From the NCBI GenBank assembly GCA_003132405.1, contig PKXQ01000041.1, positions 10,549 to 66,364 on the forward strand: 55,816 bases of DNA, read 5' to 3'. The notes under the pieces are model-generated. The model searched no databases. It was not told the origin of the DNA and saw only the letters and a list, made by a program, of their open reading frames with translations. Made by a program: the position numbers and the translations under genes. The DNA is from Acidobacteriaceae bacterium. GTDB taxonomy: Bacteria; Acidobacteriota; Terriglobia; Terriglobales; Acidobacteriaceae. Of the stretch, positions 36,613-44,769 are shown in pieces (position 1 is the stretch's first letter; each line of letters opens with the position of its first letter).

Positions 36613-37191
36613 ACGACTCCTTTCCCCATGCGGGGCGCGTCCGGCAGAAACACACCAGATAGCTGGAGCCACGCTTGTAGGGGCAGCGAGCCCGGCCAGG
36701 GAGCGAAATCCCGGGGCGCATCAGAGGCATGAGCCTTCCGTAGATTCGTTCCGAACGAACTGAATTATGAGGCTGGTCGATAAATCTGTCTGAGCAGAAT
36801 CGCTCACTTTGCTGTTTTTTATGAGACGACGAAGATTATCCGCTTCAGCCTGAGGGGGAGAACAGACAATGTGTGAAAACACGATGACTCGAATCGGTGC
36901 TGACGCGTGGATTCGCCATACTGTGCCCCGGTGTCGACACTCCGTGGAATGTGCGGATTCAGGGGATCAGGTCAGTTACGTACCATGAAAATCCCGCGGC
37001 GACAGCGGGATTCCATGGTGTGATTTTGGTCGTCCTCTCCTTTGAGGCTTACTCTCCCCTGTGGTAGCATCGGGAGTTTCGCGGGCGGGGTTGGGCTCGG
37101 CTGTTGCCGGTTCTCATCTCTCATCTTTTTTATTGTGATTTGTGGGACTTATCAACCTTCCTGGTTAGCCTGCGGAAGGAGAAAAAAATCC
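36613..37191. other. Divergent regulatory region between the ice-binding-domain gene and the EF-G paralogue
   Basis: A 579-base gap. It contains an imperfect palindrome at 36982-37018 (ACCATGAAAATCCCGC pairing with GCGGGATTCCATGGT). AAGGAG at 37176-37181 is the binding site of the downstream gene. Both promoters must be here, but no clear boxes or known riboswitch could be matched. The change back to G-rich sequence occurs at about 37.0-37.2 kb. Confidence 0.5.
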
Positions 37192-39309
37192 GTGAAAGTT
37201 TATGAAGGAAGTAATCTCCGCAATCTTGCCTTGATTGGGCATGGTCATGCGGGGAAGACTACGCTTGTGTCCGCCATGCTTTATACGTCGGGGGGCGCGC
37301 CTCGGCTGGGACGGGTCGATGATGGGTCGGCTCCTACGGACTATGACGAGGAGGAGATTGCCCGGAAGATGTCGATCTCGACGGGGCTGGCGTTTGTGGA
37401 GTGGGGGAAGCCGGAGGCGCGGGTGAAGATCAATCTGCTGGATACTCCGGGCTTCAATATGTTTGTGCACGAGGCGAAGATGGTGCTGCCGGTGGTGGAC
37501 GCGGCGCTGGTCGTCGTCGACGGCGTGGCGGGCGTGGAGGTGGTTACGCAGCGGGTTTGGGGATATTGCGAGGAGATTAATCTGCCGCGGATGATTGTGG
37601 TGAGCAGGATGGATCGCGACCGCGCGGATGCTACGCGGGTGGTGGAGTCGCTGACGAATGCTTTTGGGAGGGCGGTGACTCCGCTGCAATTGCCGATTGG
37701 GAGCGAGAAGAGCCTGAGCGGGATTGTCGATCTCGTGCGAATGAAGGCTTACACGTATGAGATGGGCGGGAATGGCAAGGGAAAGGAAGGTCCGATTCCG
37801 GCTAGTGTGGCGGATGCGGCTAAGGAGGCGCACGAGAAGCTTGTCGAGTTGGTGGCGGAGGGGAAAGATGAGTTGATGGAGGAATTTTTTGAGACGGGGA
37901 CGATTCCGGAGGAGCATCTGGTTCCGGCGCTGCATGAGGCGATTCGGGAGGACAAACTTTTTCCGGTGCTGTTTACTTCGGGACTGGGAAATATCGGCGT
38001 GGATGAACTGATGGATTTTATTGTCGATTACACGCCGGGGGCGAATGAGCATCATGCGATCACGGGGTGGACGGCGGACGGTGAGGAGCAGGCGGAGCGC
38101 AAGGGGACGGATAATGAGCCAGCTTCGGTATATGTGTTCAAGACGATGTCGGATGCGTTTGCGGGACGGATTTCTTATTTCAAAGTTTTTTCTGGCGTGT
38201 TGAAGAACGATGCTTCTTTGCAGAACTACAATCGCAACACGCTGGAGAAGTTTGCGCATATTTCTTTGATCCAGGGGAAGGCGGCGGTGCCGATTCCGGA
38301 GATTCATGCGGGGGATATTGGGGCGGTGGCGAAGCTGCGGGAGACGCTGACGGGAGACACGCTGGGAGACAAGGCTTCGCCGATACGGTATCCAGCGGTG
38401 AAGCTGCCGGAGCCGGCGATCACGTTTGCGATCGAGCCGAAGAGCCGGGCGGATGAAGACAAGCTGGGAGTGGGGCTGCACAAGCTGATGGAAGAAGATG
38501 CGATGCTGCGATTTTTTCGGGATCCGCAGACGAAGGAGTTTTTGATTGCGGGGACGGGGCAGCAGCACATTGAAGTGGTGGTGTCGAAGATGCGGAAGCG
38601 GTATCACGCGGAGGTGGTGCTGAAGGCGCCGAAGGTTCCGTATCGGGAGACGATACGCGGGAAGGCGGATGTGCAGGGGCGGCATAAAAAGCAGACGGGC
38701 GGGCACGGGCAGTATGGGGATTGCAAGATCAAGATGGAGCCGTTGCCGCGTAACGCGGAAGTAGAGTTTGAGTTTGTGAACGATATTTTTGGCGGGTCGA
38801 TTCCGCGGAATTTTATTCCGGCGGTGGAGAAAGGGATTAAGGATGCGGCGGGGCGGGGATTTCTGGCGGGGTATCCTGTAGTGAATTTTCGCGTGATTCT
38901 TTATGACGGGTCATATCACGATGTGGATTCGAACGATCTGTCGTTTCAGATGGCGGGGCGGATTGCGTTTCGGAAGGCGATGGAGCAGGCGAAGCCTACG
39001 CTGCTGGAGCCGATCATGAATGTGGAGATCACGATTCCGGATGAGTTCGCGGGAACGATTATGGGTGATTTGAATAGCCGGCGCGGGCGGATTCAGGGGA
39101 TGGATAACAAGGCGGGGAACACAATTGTGAAGGCGGAGGTGCCGATGGCGGAGATGCTGACGTATGGGGCGGATCTGACATCGATGACGCAGGGGCGCGG
39201 AAGTTTTTCGATGGAGATGCATCATTACGATACGGTGCCGCAGGCGCAGCAGGACAAGATCATTGAGAAGGCTAAGGCGGAGCGGGGCGAGGTTACGGAG
39301 GAGGAGTAG
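37192..39309 (+). CDS. Elongation factor G-like translational GTPase
   Basis: A 705-residue EF-G-family protein. I chose the GTG at 37192 (VKVYEGSNLRNLALIGHGHAGKTT) because AAGGAG precedes it by ten bases and the family N-terminus begins here. G1 is GHGHAGKT and G3 is DTPGF. The G4 position reads SRMD rather than the usual NKxD, so guanine recognition may differ. Domains II-V are present, including RVVLYDG-like and GDLNSRRGRIQGMD segments. This fits the EF-G2/EF-G-like group that accompanies a canonical fusA elsewhere; it may work in ribosome recycling or stress rather than routine elongation. Codon use is strongly G-biased. Confidence 0.9.
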   Translation: MKVYEGSNLRNLALIGHGHAGKTTLVSAMLYTSGGAPRLGRVDDGSAPTDYDEEEIARKMSISTGLAFVEWGKPEARVKINLLDTPGFNMFVHEAKMVLPVVDAALVVVDGVAGVEVVTQRVWGYCEEINLPRMIVVSRMDRDRADATRVVESLTNAFGRAVTPLQLPIGSEKSLSGIVDLVRMKAYTYEMGGNGKGKEGPIPASVADAAKEAHEKLVELVAEGKDELMEEFFETGTIPEEHLVPALHEAIREDKLFPVLFTSGLGNIGVDELMDFIVDYTPGANEHHAITGWTADGEEQAERKGTDNEPASVYVFKTMSDAFAGRISYFKVFSGVLKNDASLQNYNRNTLEKFAHISLIQGKAAVPIPEIHAGDIGAVAKLRETLTGDTLGDKASPIRYPAVKLPEPAITFAIEPKSRADEDKLGVGLHKLMEEDAMLRFFRDPQTKEFLIAGTGQQHIEVVVSKMRKRYHAEVVLKAPKVPYRETIRGKADVQGRHKKQTGGHGQYGDCKIKMEPLPRNAEVEFEFVNDIFGGSIPRNFIPAVEKGIKDAAGRGFLAGYPVVNFRVILYDGSYHDVDSNDLSFQMAGRIAFRKAMEQAKPTLLEPIMNVEITIPDEFAGTIMGDLNSRRGRIQGMDNKAGNTIVKAEVPMAEMLTYGADLTSMTQGRGSFSMEMHHYDTVPQAQQDKIIEKAKAERGEVTEEE

Positions 39310-39333
39310 GGTGGTTGTGCTAAGAGAGTCGCG

Positions 39334-39373
39334 GCCCACTCATTCGCAAAGTGCGCGAATGAATGGGGCACCC
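39334..39373. repeat. Palindromic repeat, family A
   Basis: GCCCACTCATTCGC pairs with GCGAATGAATGGGGC shortly after the EF-G-like stop codon. It has the GGGGCACCC end on the right and a different stem sequence from the other copies. Confidence 0.78.
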
Positions 39374-39499
39374 GTTTTCTGATTGTGTTGGCGCGGGCGG
39401 GGCCTCCCGCCGAATTGAGAAATCCTCAAAAACAGGTTCGCTCGCTGGCTGGTTCTGGCGTACTATTCTTTTTTCTTCTTCTGGTGCCGAGGAGGGATC

Positions 39500-40441
39500 A
39501 TGGTTAGGCCGACTTCGCCTTTCGGCTGCGGGGTTTCGTTCTCTGGTGTTTTTCTTCTCTTGGTGGTGATGACCTATCCGGCTATGACTCAGGAAAAGAA
39601 AACGGTGGTGCTGGAGTTGGACCATGTGTCGGTTTGCGGATCGAATCTGGATACGCTGCGGCAGGCGTTTACGGATGTGGGGCTGACTCCGGATCTGGGC
39701 GGACCGCATGGGAATGGCGTTACGCAGATGGCGTATGTGGGGTTTGATGATGGAACTTACATTGAACTGATTGCTCCGATCAAGGCGGGGGTGACGACGG
39801 GTTCGGAGTGGGCGAAGTATATGTCGGAGGATGCGGTTAGTTGTGCGTGGGCGGTGGGGACTAATGTTTTGTTGCAGGAAGTGGATCGGCTGAAGAAGGC
39901 GGGGATTGCGGTGACGGCTCCGGAGCCGGGGAGCCGGAAGCGGCCGGATGGGATGTCGATTGAGTGGACGGTGGCGGGAGTGGGATCGGGGACGCGCGGG
40001 TCGGTGCTGCCGTTTGTGATTGAAGATCAGACGCCGCGGGCGTGGCGGGTGCAAATTTCGGCTAGCGTGCATGAAGCTCCGGTGAGCGGCGTGGAGAGTG
40101 TGGTGATCGCGGTGAATAATCTGGATGCTTCGGTGGCGTTGTTTCGGAAGGCTTATGGGTGGTCGGAGCCGCTGGTGGAGACGGAAAAAGAGTTTGGGAA
40201 GCTGGCGTATTTTCCGGGAGAGCCGGTGATCCTGGCGGCTCCGGCGAATGCGCGATGGCTGTCGGAATGGCTGGGGAAGTATGGGGAGACTCCGGTGGCG
40301 TATTTGCTGGCGAGTAGTGAGTTTTCGGCGGCGGCGAAGAAGTATAAGTTGTCGGGGAGTAAGACTTGGTTTGGACAGAAGGTGGCGTGGTTTGACGAGC
40401 GGAAGTTGAAGGGGGTTCGAGTGGGAGTGATTGGTCAGTAG
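39500..40441 (+). CDS. Exported VOC/glyoxalase-like protein
   Basis: A 313-residue protein with GAGGAGGG before the ATG and a likely signal peptide (SFSGVFLLLVVMTYPAMTQ). Two VOC-type halves are visible: LELDHVSVCGSNLDTLRQAFTDVGLTPD...FDDGTYIELIAP (about 34-95) and SGVESVVIAVNNLDASVALFRKAYGW (about 195-220). The first resembles glyoxalase-like domain 3 proteins with His37 and Glu90 as possible metal ligands. The second half lacks the corresponding His. Substrate unknown; a periplasmic location is unusual for the fold. Confidence 0.8.
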   Translation: MVRPTSPFGCGVSFSGVFLLLVVMTYPAMTQEKKTVVLELDHVSVCGSNLDTLRQAFTDVGLTPDLGGPHGNGVTQMAYVGFDDGTYIELIAPIKAGVTTGSEWAKYMSEDAVSCAWAVGTNVLLQEVDRLKKAGIAVTAPEPGSRKRPDGMSIEWTVAGVGSGTRGSVLPFVIEDQTPRAWRVQISASVHEAPVSGVESVVIAVNNLDASVALFRKAYGWSEPLVETEKEFGKLAYFPGEPVILAAPANARWLSEWLGKYGETPVAYLLASSEFSAAAKKYKLSGSKTWFGQKVAWFDERKLKGVRVGVIGQ

Positions 40442-40481
40442 TTCAGTCCCACTAGGTGCGTGGCCCTCACGAGATCAAAAT

Positions 40482-40530
40482 CCCCACCCTAACGTCGCAC
40501 AAGACGCGACGTTAAGGATGGGGCACCCGG
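40482..40530. repeat. Palindromic repeat, family A
   Basis: CCCCACCCTAACGTCGC pairs with GCGACGTTAAGGATGGGG. It keeps the AACGTCGC stem seen at 9221 but in the opposite orientation. A GCGGACAAGAGTGTCCGC hairpin follows at about 40574-40592; a relative stands at about 42803. Confidence 0.85.
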
Positions 40531-40637
40531 TTTGATCGTCCTCGGTTTGGTTATTCAGAAAAAATTCAAGAGCAGCGGACAAGAGTGTCCGCTCCACACG
40601 TGCACAGGTGAACTGAGAACTGCTAACATCCTTTTCA

Positions 40638-41687
40638 GTGTCTGCCGCTAAGAACAATTCTCATTTGAATTTGAAGGACCGGGTGGTTTCGGCTGCTCCG
40701 GTGGAGGACGATTCTTCTTTTGAGCTGAAGCTGCGGCCGCAGCGGCTGGCGGAATTTATTGGGCAGAACAAGGTTAAAGAGAATCTTTCGGTGGCCATTG
40801 AGGCGGCGCGCAATCGCGAGGAGGCGCTGGATCATGTGTTGCTTTATGGGCCTCCGGGGTTAGGCAAAACTACTCTCGCCAATATTATTGCCAATGAGTT
40901 GGGCGCGGCTTTTCAACAGACGTCGGGGCCTACTTTGCAGATCAAGGGGGATCTGACGGCGATCTTGACGAATCTGCGCGACCGGCAAGTTTTGTTTATC
41001 GATGAAGTGCATCGGCTGCAGCCGGCGCTGGAGGAAATTCTTTATTCGGCGCTCGAGGACTATAAGCTCGACATCATGATTGGGCAAGGGCCGTCGGCTC
41101 GGACGCACACGATGGATGTGAGACCGTTTACTTTTATTGGGGCGACTACGCGGGCGGGGCTGTTGTCGGCTCCGCTGCGCTCGCGGTTTGGGTTGTTGTT
41201 GCGGCTGGAGTTTTATACGCATGAAGATTTGCGGGTGATTGTGGAGCGGTCGGCGGAGATTTTGGGAGTGGGGATCGATCGGGCGGGAGCTACGGAGATT
41301 GCTTCGCGATCGCGCGGGACTCCTCGGATTGCGAATCGGTTGTTGCGGCGGGTGCGGGATTATGCGCAGGTGCGGGCGGCGGGGGTGATCGATTTGGCGG
41401 TGGCGCAGTCGGCGCTCTCCATGCTGGAAGTGGATCGGTATGGGTTTGATGAAGTGGATCGGAAGTTGTTGCTGACGATTATTGAGAAGTATCAGGGTGG
41501 TCCGGTGGGGCTGAATACTTTGGGAGCGGCGCTGGCGGAGGAGCCGGATGCGATTGAGGAAATTTATGAGCCGTTTTTGATTCAGATTGGATTTTTGAAT
41601 CGGACTCCGCGGGGGAGAGTGGCTACGCAGCTGGCGTACGAGCATTTTGGGATTGTGCCGAATCGGCGGCAGAGTTCGTTGTTCTGA
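40638..41687 (+). CDS. ruvB: Holliday junction branch-migration ATPase RuvB
   Basis: A 349-residue AAA+ motor, usual length. Walker A GPPGLGKT (71-78), Walker B DEVH (122-125), sensor 1 GATTRAG, and the sensor 2/winged-helix part ([13 protein letters not shown]...[16 protein letters not shown]...[10 protein letters not shown]) are all intact. It drives branch migration with RuvA, which is not in the window. It uses GTG as start. The last codons and the following sequence are repeated after ridA (42176 onward). Confidence 0.97.
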   Translation: MSAAKNNSHLNLKDRVVSAAPVEDDSSFELKLRPQRLAEFIGQNKVKENLSVAIEAARNREEALDHVLLYGPPGLGKTTLANIIANELGAAFQQTSGPTLQIKGDLTAILTNLRDRQVLFIDEVHRLQPALEEILYSALEDYKLDIMIGQGPSARTHTMDVRPFTFIGATTRAGLLSAPLRSRFGLLLRLEFYTHEDLRVIVERSAEILGVGIDRAGATEIASRSRGTPRIANRLLRRVRDYAQVRAAGVIDLAVAQSALSMLEVDRYGFDEVDRKLLLTIIEKYQGGPVGLNTLGAALAEEPDAIEEIYEPFLIQIGFLNRTPRGRVATQLAYEHFGIVPNRRQSSLF

Positions 41688-41745
41688 AATTTACGGGCCC
41701 ACTCTAAATTTCGCAAAGAACGCGACGTTTAGAATGGGGCACCCT
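41676..41745. repeat. Left copy of direct repeat flanking ridA
   Basis: GTTCGTTGTTCTGAAATTTACG followed by a family A palindrome (about 41697-41744). The first part is the 3' end of ruvB including its stop codon. The right copy is at 42176-42249. Confidence 0.85.
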
Positions 41746-41762
41746 CGATATGGAGAAATTGA

Positions 41763-42140
41763 ATGCGTGAGGTGATTGCTACTTCGGAGGCTCCGGCGGC
41801 TATTGGGCCTTATTCGCAGGCTATACGGGCGGCGGGGTTGATATTTACTTCGGGGCAGATCGCTATTGATCCGGCTACATCGCAGGTTGTTGCGGGCGAT
41901 GTTCGGGTGCAGACGGAACGGGTGCTGCAGAATGTGGCGGCGATTTTGGCGGCTTCGGGGAGTTCTTTGGGGAAGGTGGTGCGGTGCACGGTGTTCCTGA
42001 AGAACATGGGAGATTTCGCGGCTATGAATGAAGTTTATGGAAAGTATTTTAAGGAGGCTCCGCCGGCGCGGTCGACGGTGGAGGTGGCGCGGCTGCCTAA
42101 GGATGTGCTGGTGGAAATTGATGCGATTGCGGTGGCGTGA
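41763..42140 (+). CDS. ridA: RidA-family enamine/imine deaminase
   Basis: A 125-residue protein of the Rid (YjgF/YER057c) family. It has [13 protein letters not shown] at the N-terminus, [31 protein letters not shown] and the terminal block [23 protein letters not shown]. The Arg in [12 protein letters not shown] matches the substrate-binding arginine of active members. It would hydrolyse reactive 2-aminoacrylate-type intermediates in the cytoplasm. It is bracketed by direct repeats of about 70 bases. Confidence 0.93.
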   Translation: MREVIATSEAPAAIGPYSQAIRAAGLIFTSGQIAIDPATSQVVAGDVRVQTERVLQNVAAILAASGSSLGKVVRCTVFLKNMGDFAAMNEVYGKYFKEAPPARSTVEVARLPKDVLVEIDAIAVA

Positions 42141-42175
42141 GGGGTGGCGGTTGGGCGGGGTTGAGAACTGGCAGG

Positions 42176-42249
42176 GTTCGTTGTTTTGAAATTTACGTGG
42201 GCCCACTCTAAACGGCGCACAGAACGCGACGTTTAGAATGGGGCACCCT
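42176..42249. repeat. Right copy of direct repeat flanking ridA
   Basis: GTTCGTTGTTTTGAAATTTACG then a family A palindrome (about 42199-42249). It repeats the ruvB tail sequence out of its gene context. Confidence 0.85.
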
Positions 42250-42281
42250 CACATTCGCAATAATTTAGAAAAGGGGGGATT

Positions 42282-42746
42282 ATGAGAAGTTTTGTGGCTA
42301 TTTTTGTGGTTATGTTGCTTGCGGTTGTTGGGTGGGTTGGGGCGCAGACGGCTCCGGCTAAGAGGGCTCCGGCGGTGCCTATGGGGCCGACTAAGGTTAC
42401 GGGCGAGCCTACGAAGACGGCTAGCGGGCTGGAGTATTGGGATATTAAGGTGGGGACGGGCGCGGTGGCTAACGCGGGGATGAAGGTTAAGGTTGATTAC
42501 ACGGGGTGGCTGACGAATGGAAAGAAGTTCGACAGTTCGGTGGGGACGGGGCGTCCATTTGATTTTTTGTTGGGCGGAGGACAGGTGATTAAAGGGTGGG
42601 ATGAAGGGATTGCTGGGATGAAGGTTGGGGGGAAACGGCAGCTGCGGATTCCTCCGGATCTGGCTTATGGGGAGAAGGGGTATTCTCCGGTGATTCCGCC
42701 GAATGCTACGTTGATATTTGATGTGCAGCTGGTGGATGCTAAGTAG
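42282..42746 (+). CDS. Exported FKBP-type peptidyl-prolyl isomerase
   Basis: A 154-residue protein with AAGGGGGG before the ATG and a signal peptide ([19 protein letters not shown]). The mature part is a single FKBP domain: [60 protein letters not shown], and [13 protein letters not shown]. The catalytic pocket residues (Tyr, Phe, Asp, Trp) are in place. It assists protein folding in the periplasm. Confidence 0.93.
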   Translation: MRSFVAIFVVMLLAVVGWVGAQTAPAKRAPAVPMGPTKVTGEPTKTASGLEYWDIKVGTGAVANAGMKVKVDYTGWLTNGKKFDSSVGTGRPFDFLLGGGQVIKGWDEGIAGMKVGGKRQLRIPPDLAYGEKGYSPVIPPNATLIFDVQLVDAK

Positions 42747-42831
42747 CACGCGGGGAAGCTGGCAGGATTCCGGCGGCTTCTTTCTCTGCCACCGGCTTTT
42801 TTCGCGGACAGGAGTGTCCGCGCCACGCGAG

Positions 42832-43020
42832 CTAGGCTTTGACTACTTTGCCGCTGCGCAGGCAGGAAGTGCAGACGCGCATACGTTTTGTGGCCGCGCC
42901 TACGCGAGCGTGCACCGGGCGCAGATTGACGTTCCAGCGCCGCTTGGTGACGTTGTGGGCGTGGCTGATGCGGTTTCCCGCTTGCGGCTTCTTGCCGCAG
43001 ATATCGCATTGTTGTGCCAT
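42832..43020 (-). CDS. rpmB: 50S ribosomal protein L28
   Basis: A 62-residue ribosomal protein; CGGGAG precedes tandem ATG codons and I chose the second (MAQQCDICGKK). It is the zinc-binding form, with C5-x2-C8 and C50-x2-C53 pairs. The core HAHNVTKRRWNVNLRPVHARV is typical. Just downstream (about 42803-42832) is a GCGGACAGGAGTGTCCGC hairpin that could act as terminator. This is the last repeat before the repeat-free right part of the window. Confidence 0.95.
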   Translation of the reverse strand: MAQQCDICGKKPQAGNRISHAHNVTKRRWNVNLRPVHARVGAATKRMRVCTSCLRSGKVVKA

Positions 43021-43264
43021 CATGACTCCCGAAAAAATCAGAACTGATAGGGCAAACATAGATTTTACAGGATTTTGCGCACGTTCGGCAATTCGATCGG
43101 ACACGCACGTTTACCGGCCGCTGGTTCTAATAGTCAATCATTTGCATAACTTCGACTCGCGGTAGATCGAGGAATTTAAATAGTCTTACGCCATCTCGCT
43201 CTAACCACCGCTGCTTGAGTCGAAAGGAGAAACAGGACGTCCGCTCGCGTGCGATACTGATTCC

Positions 43265-43651
43265 ATGCAGTCCCCGATCCAAGCCGCCACCGCAGCCACC
43301 GATCCCAAGTCGGTGAAGGTGAACCTCACAACCGGTACCGGTGTGGACATTGAATGGAACGACGGACACCTCTCGCACTACACGTTCGTTTACTTACGCG
43401 ATGCCTGCCCGTGCGCCATGTGCGAGGACGAGCGCGCTAAGGCTGGACGGCGTGCGGGCGATCCCGTGGCCGCTTTGCCCGGGGCGCTGCCGATGTTCAA
43501 GCCCCATGCCAAGCCAATCTCTGCCGAGGGAGTAGGCAAATACGCCATCAAGTTTTCCTGGAACGATAACCACGATCTCGGGATTTATTCGTGGAGGTTT
43601 CTGCGAGAAATCTGCCCCTGTGACGAGTGCAAAACCTTACGCGTGGGTTAA
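43265..43651 (+). CDS. DUF971 (GBBH-like N-terminal domain) protein
   Basis: A 128-residue protein with the single domain found at the N-terminus of gamma-butyrobetaine hydroxylases. It has IEWNDGHLSHYTFVYLRDACPCAMC, YAIKFSWNDNHDLGIYSWRFLREICPCDEC, and two CPCxxC clusters (about 48-53 and 117-122) that may bind zinc or iron. Stand-alone versions often occur near iron-sulphur assembly genes, but none is adjacent. Function unproven. It is divergent from rpmB. Confidence 0.88.
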   Translation: MQSPIQAATAATDPKSVKVNLTTGTGVDIEWNDGHLSHYTFVYLRDACPCAMCEDERAKAGRRAGDPVAALPGALPMFKPHAKPISAEGVGKYAIKFSWNDNHDLGIYSWRFLREICPCDECKTLRVG

Positions 43652-43771
43652 GCAAGCGGGACTGTGGCTACTGGGCATGATTGAAGGAGCAGGAATTCGA
43701 AGAAACCCGCATCTTCAAGTTCGCACCAATAAGTTTGCACAGAGGTTCTTAGCATCTCTGCCGTCCACACC

Positions 43772-44710
43772 ATGAGTTCGACCAAACAAACGTCCGTCGC
43801 GCAATCCGTTATAAGCGAGCTTCTCACGGATTTGCATACCAAAAGCGAATGCGGAAAATTTGGTCTCAGTCGCGAATCCCTCTCCGCGATTCTTTGCGAA
43901 ATAATCTCGAATCACGCTGCGCAAGCCACTTCCGCAAGCGAAATCCGCGCATTTCTTCTGGGCCTTCGAGTCGAAGAACTCGCTCTCGCTCGCTCTTGCG
44001 CTGCCGGCAATAATTATGCGTGGGAAATCTTTCTTACGCGGTATCGCGAAAAGCTTTATCTTTCGGCGCTGCGGATTGCGCGGGAGGATTCCGCGGCTCG
44101 CGAATTGGCCGACACTCTTTATGCCGACCTTTACGGCACCAATATTCGCGATGGAAGGCGCGTTTCCAAACTCGCTTCCTATTCCGGTCGCGGATCTCTG
44201 GAAGGTTGGCTACGCACGGTCTTGTCCCAGGAATATGTGAATCGCTACCGTCGCACGAAACGCCTGGTAAGTCTTGACGAGGAATCGGAAGAGGGCATTC
44301 AGTTTCAGGCCCCCGAACCTGAGCCAGTTTCGCCCGCCGATGCGCGCCTCGCGCAGGCTACAGACGAAGTCCTGACAGGCCTGTCAGCCGAAGATCGTAT
44401 GGTTTTAAGCGCGTATTACCTCGATGGTCGTACTCTCGCTGAAATTGCCCGCATGCTGGGCGTGCACGAATCCACGATCAGCCGCAAAGTCGATAAACTG
44501 GCAAAGTCTTTGCGCAAGCAGATTGTTGCAGCTCTGTCACGCCGCGGCATGTCGAGACGCCAAGCCGAGGAAGCGCTCCAAATGGATGTTCGCGACCTGC
44601 AACTCGACATTCGGCAGGTCCTGAGACAAGAAAGCCTTACGCAAGAATCGACTTCCCGTACGTTCTCTGAAAAGAGAGTGAAATCCAGAGTCCGCGAGGG
44701 ATCGGGATAG
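43772..44710 (+). CDS. ECF-like sigma-70 family RNA polymerase sigma factor
   Basis: A 312-residue protein with region 2 at about 85-160 (AWEIFLTRYREKLYLSALRI...RGSLEGWLRTVLSQEYVNRYRR) and region 4 at about 200-255 (LSAEDRMVLSAYYLDGRTLAEIARMLGVHESTISRKVDKLAKSLRK). It is longer than a minimal ECF factor, with an N-terminal extension of about 80 residues and a C-terminal tail of about 50 that is Glu-, Gln- and Arg-rich. The next gene, 59 bases on, encodes a zinc-finger anti-sigma-like membrane protein, so the two probably form a regulatory pair. Confidence 0.88.
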   Translation: MSSTKQTSVAQSVISELLTDLHTKSECGKFGLSRESLSAILCEIISNHAAQATSASEIRAFLLGLRVEELALARSCAAGNNYAWEIFLTRYREKLYLSALRIAREDSAARELADTLYADLYGTNIRDGRRVSKLASYSGRGSLEGWLRTVLSQEYVNRYRRTKRLVSLDEESEEGIQFQAPEPEPVSPADARLAQATDEVLTGLSAEDRMVLSAYYLDGRTLAEIARMLGVHESTISRKVDKLAKSLRKQIVAALSRRGMSRRQAEEALQMDVRDLQLDIRQVLRQESLTQESTSRTFSEKRVKSRVREGSG

Positions 44711-44769
44711 TTGCGCTTAGATCACTGTTAGAAATACCAGAAGATCCCGAACAAGAAGTTAAGAACCAA

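Noticed and set aside
36613..36760. A c-di-GMP or similar riboswitch upstream of the ice-binding-domain gene
   Set aside because: I compared it by eye with the GEMM consensus and found none of its conserved blocks.
37165..38706. A 513-codon open frame antisense to the EF-G-like gene
   Set aside because: Its product is an Arg/His/Pro/Leu mix without domains. It is open only because the strong G-bias of the true gene removes stop codons from the opposite strand.
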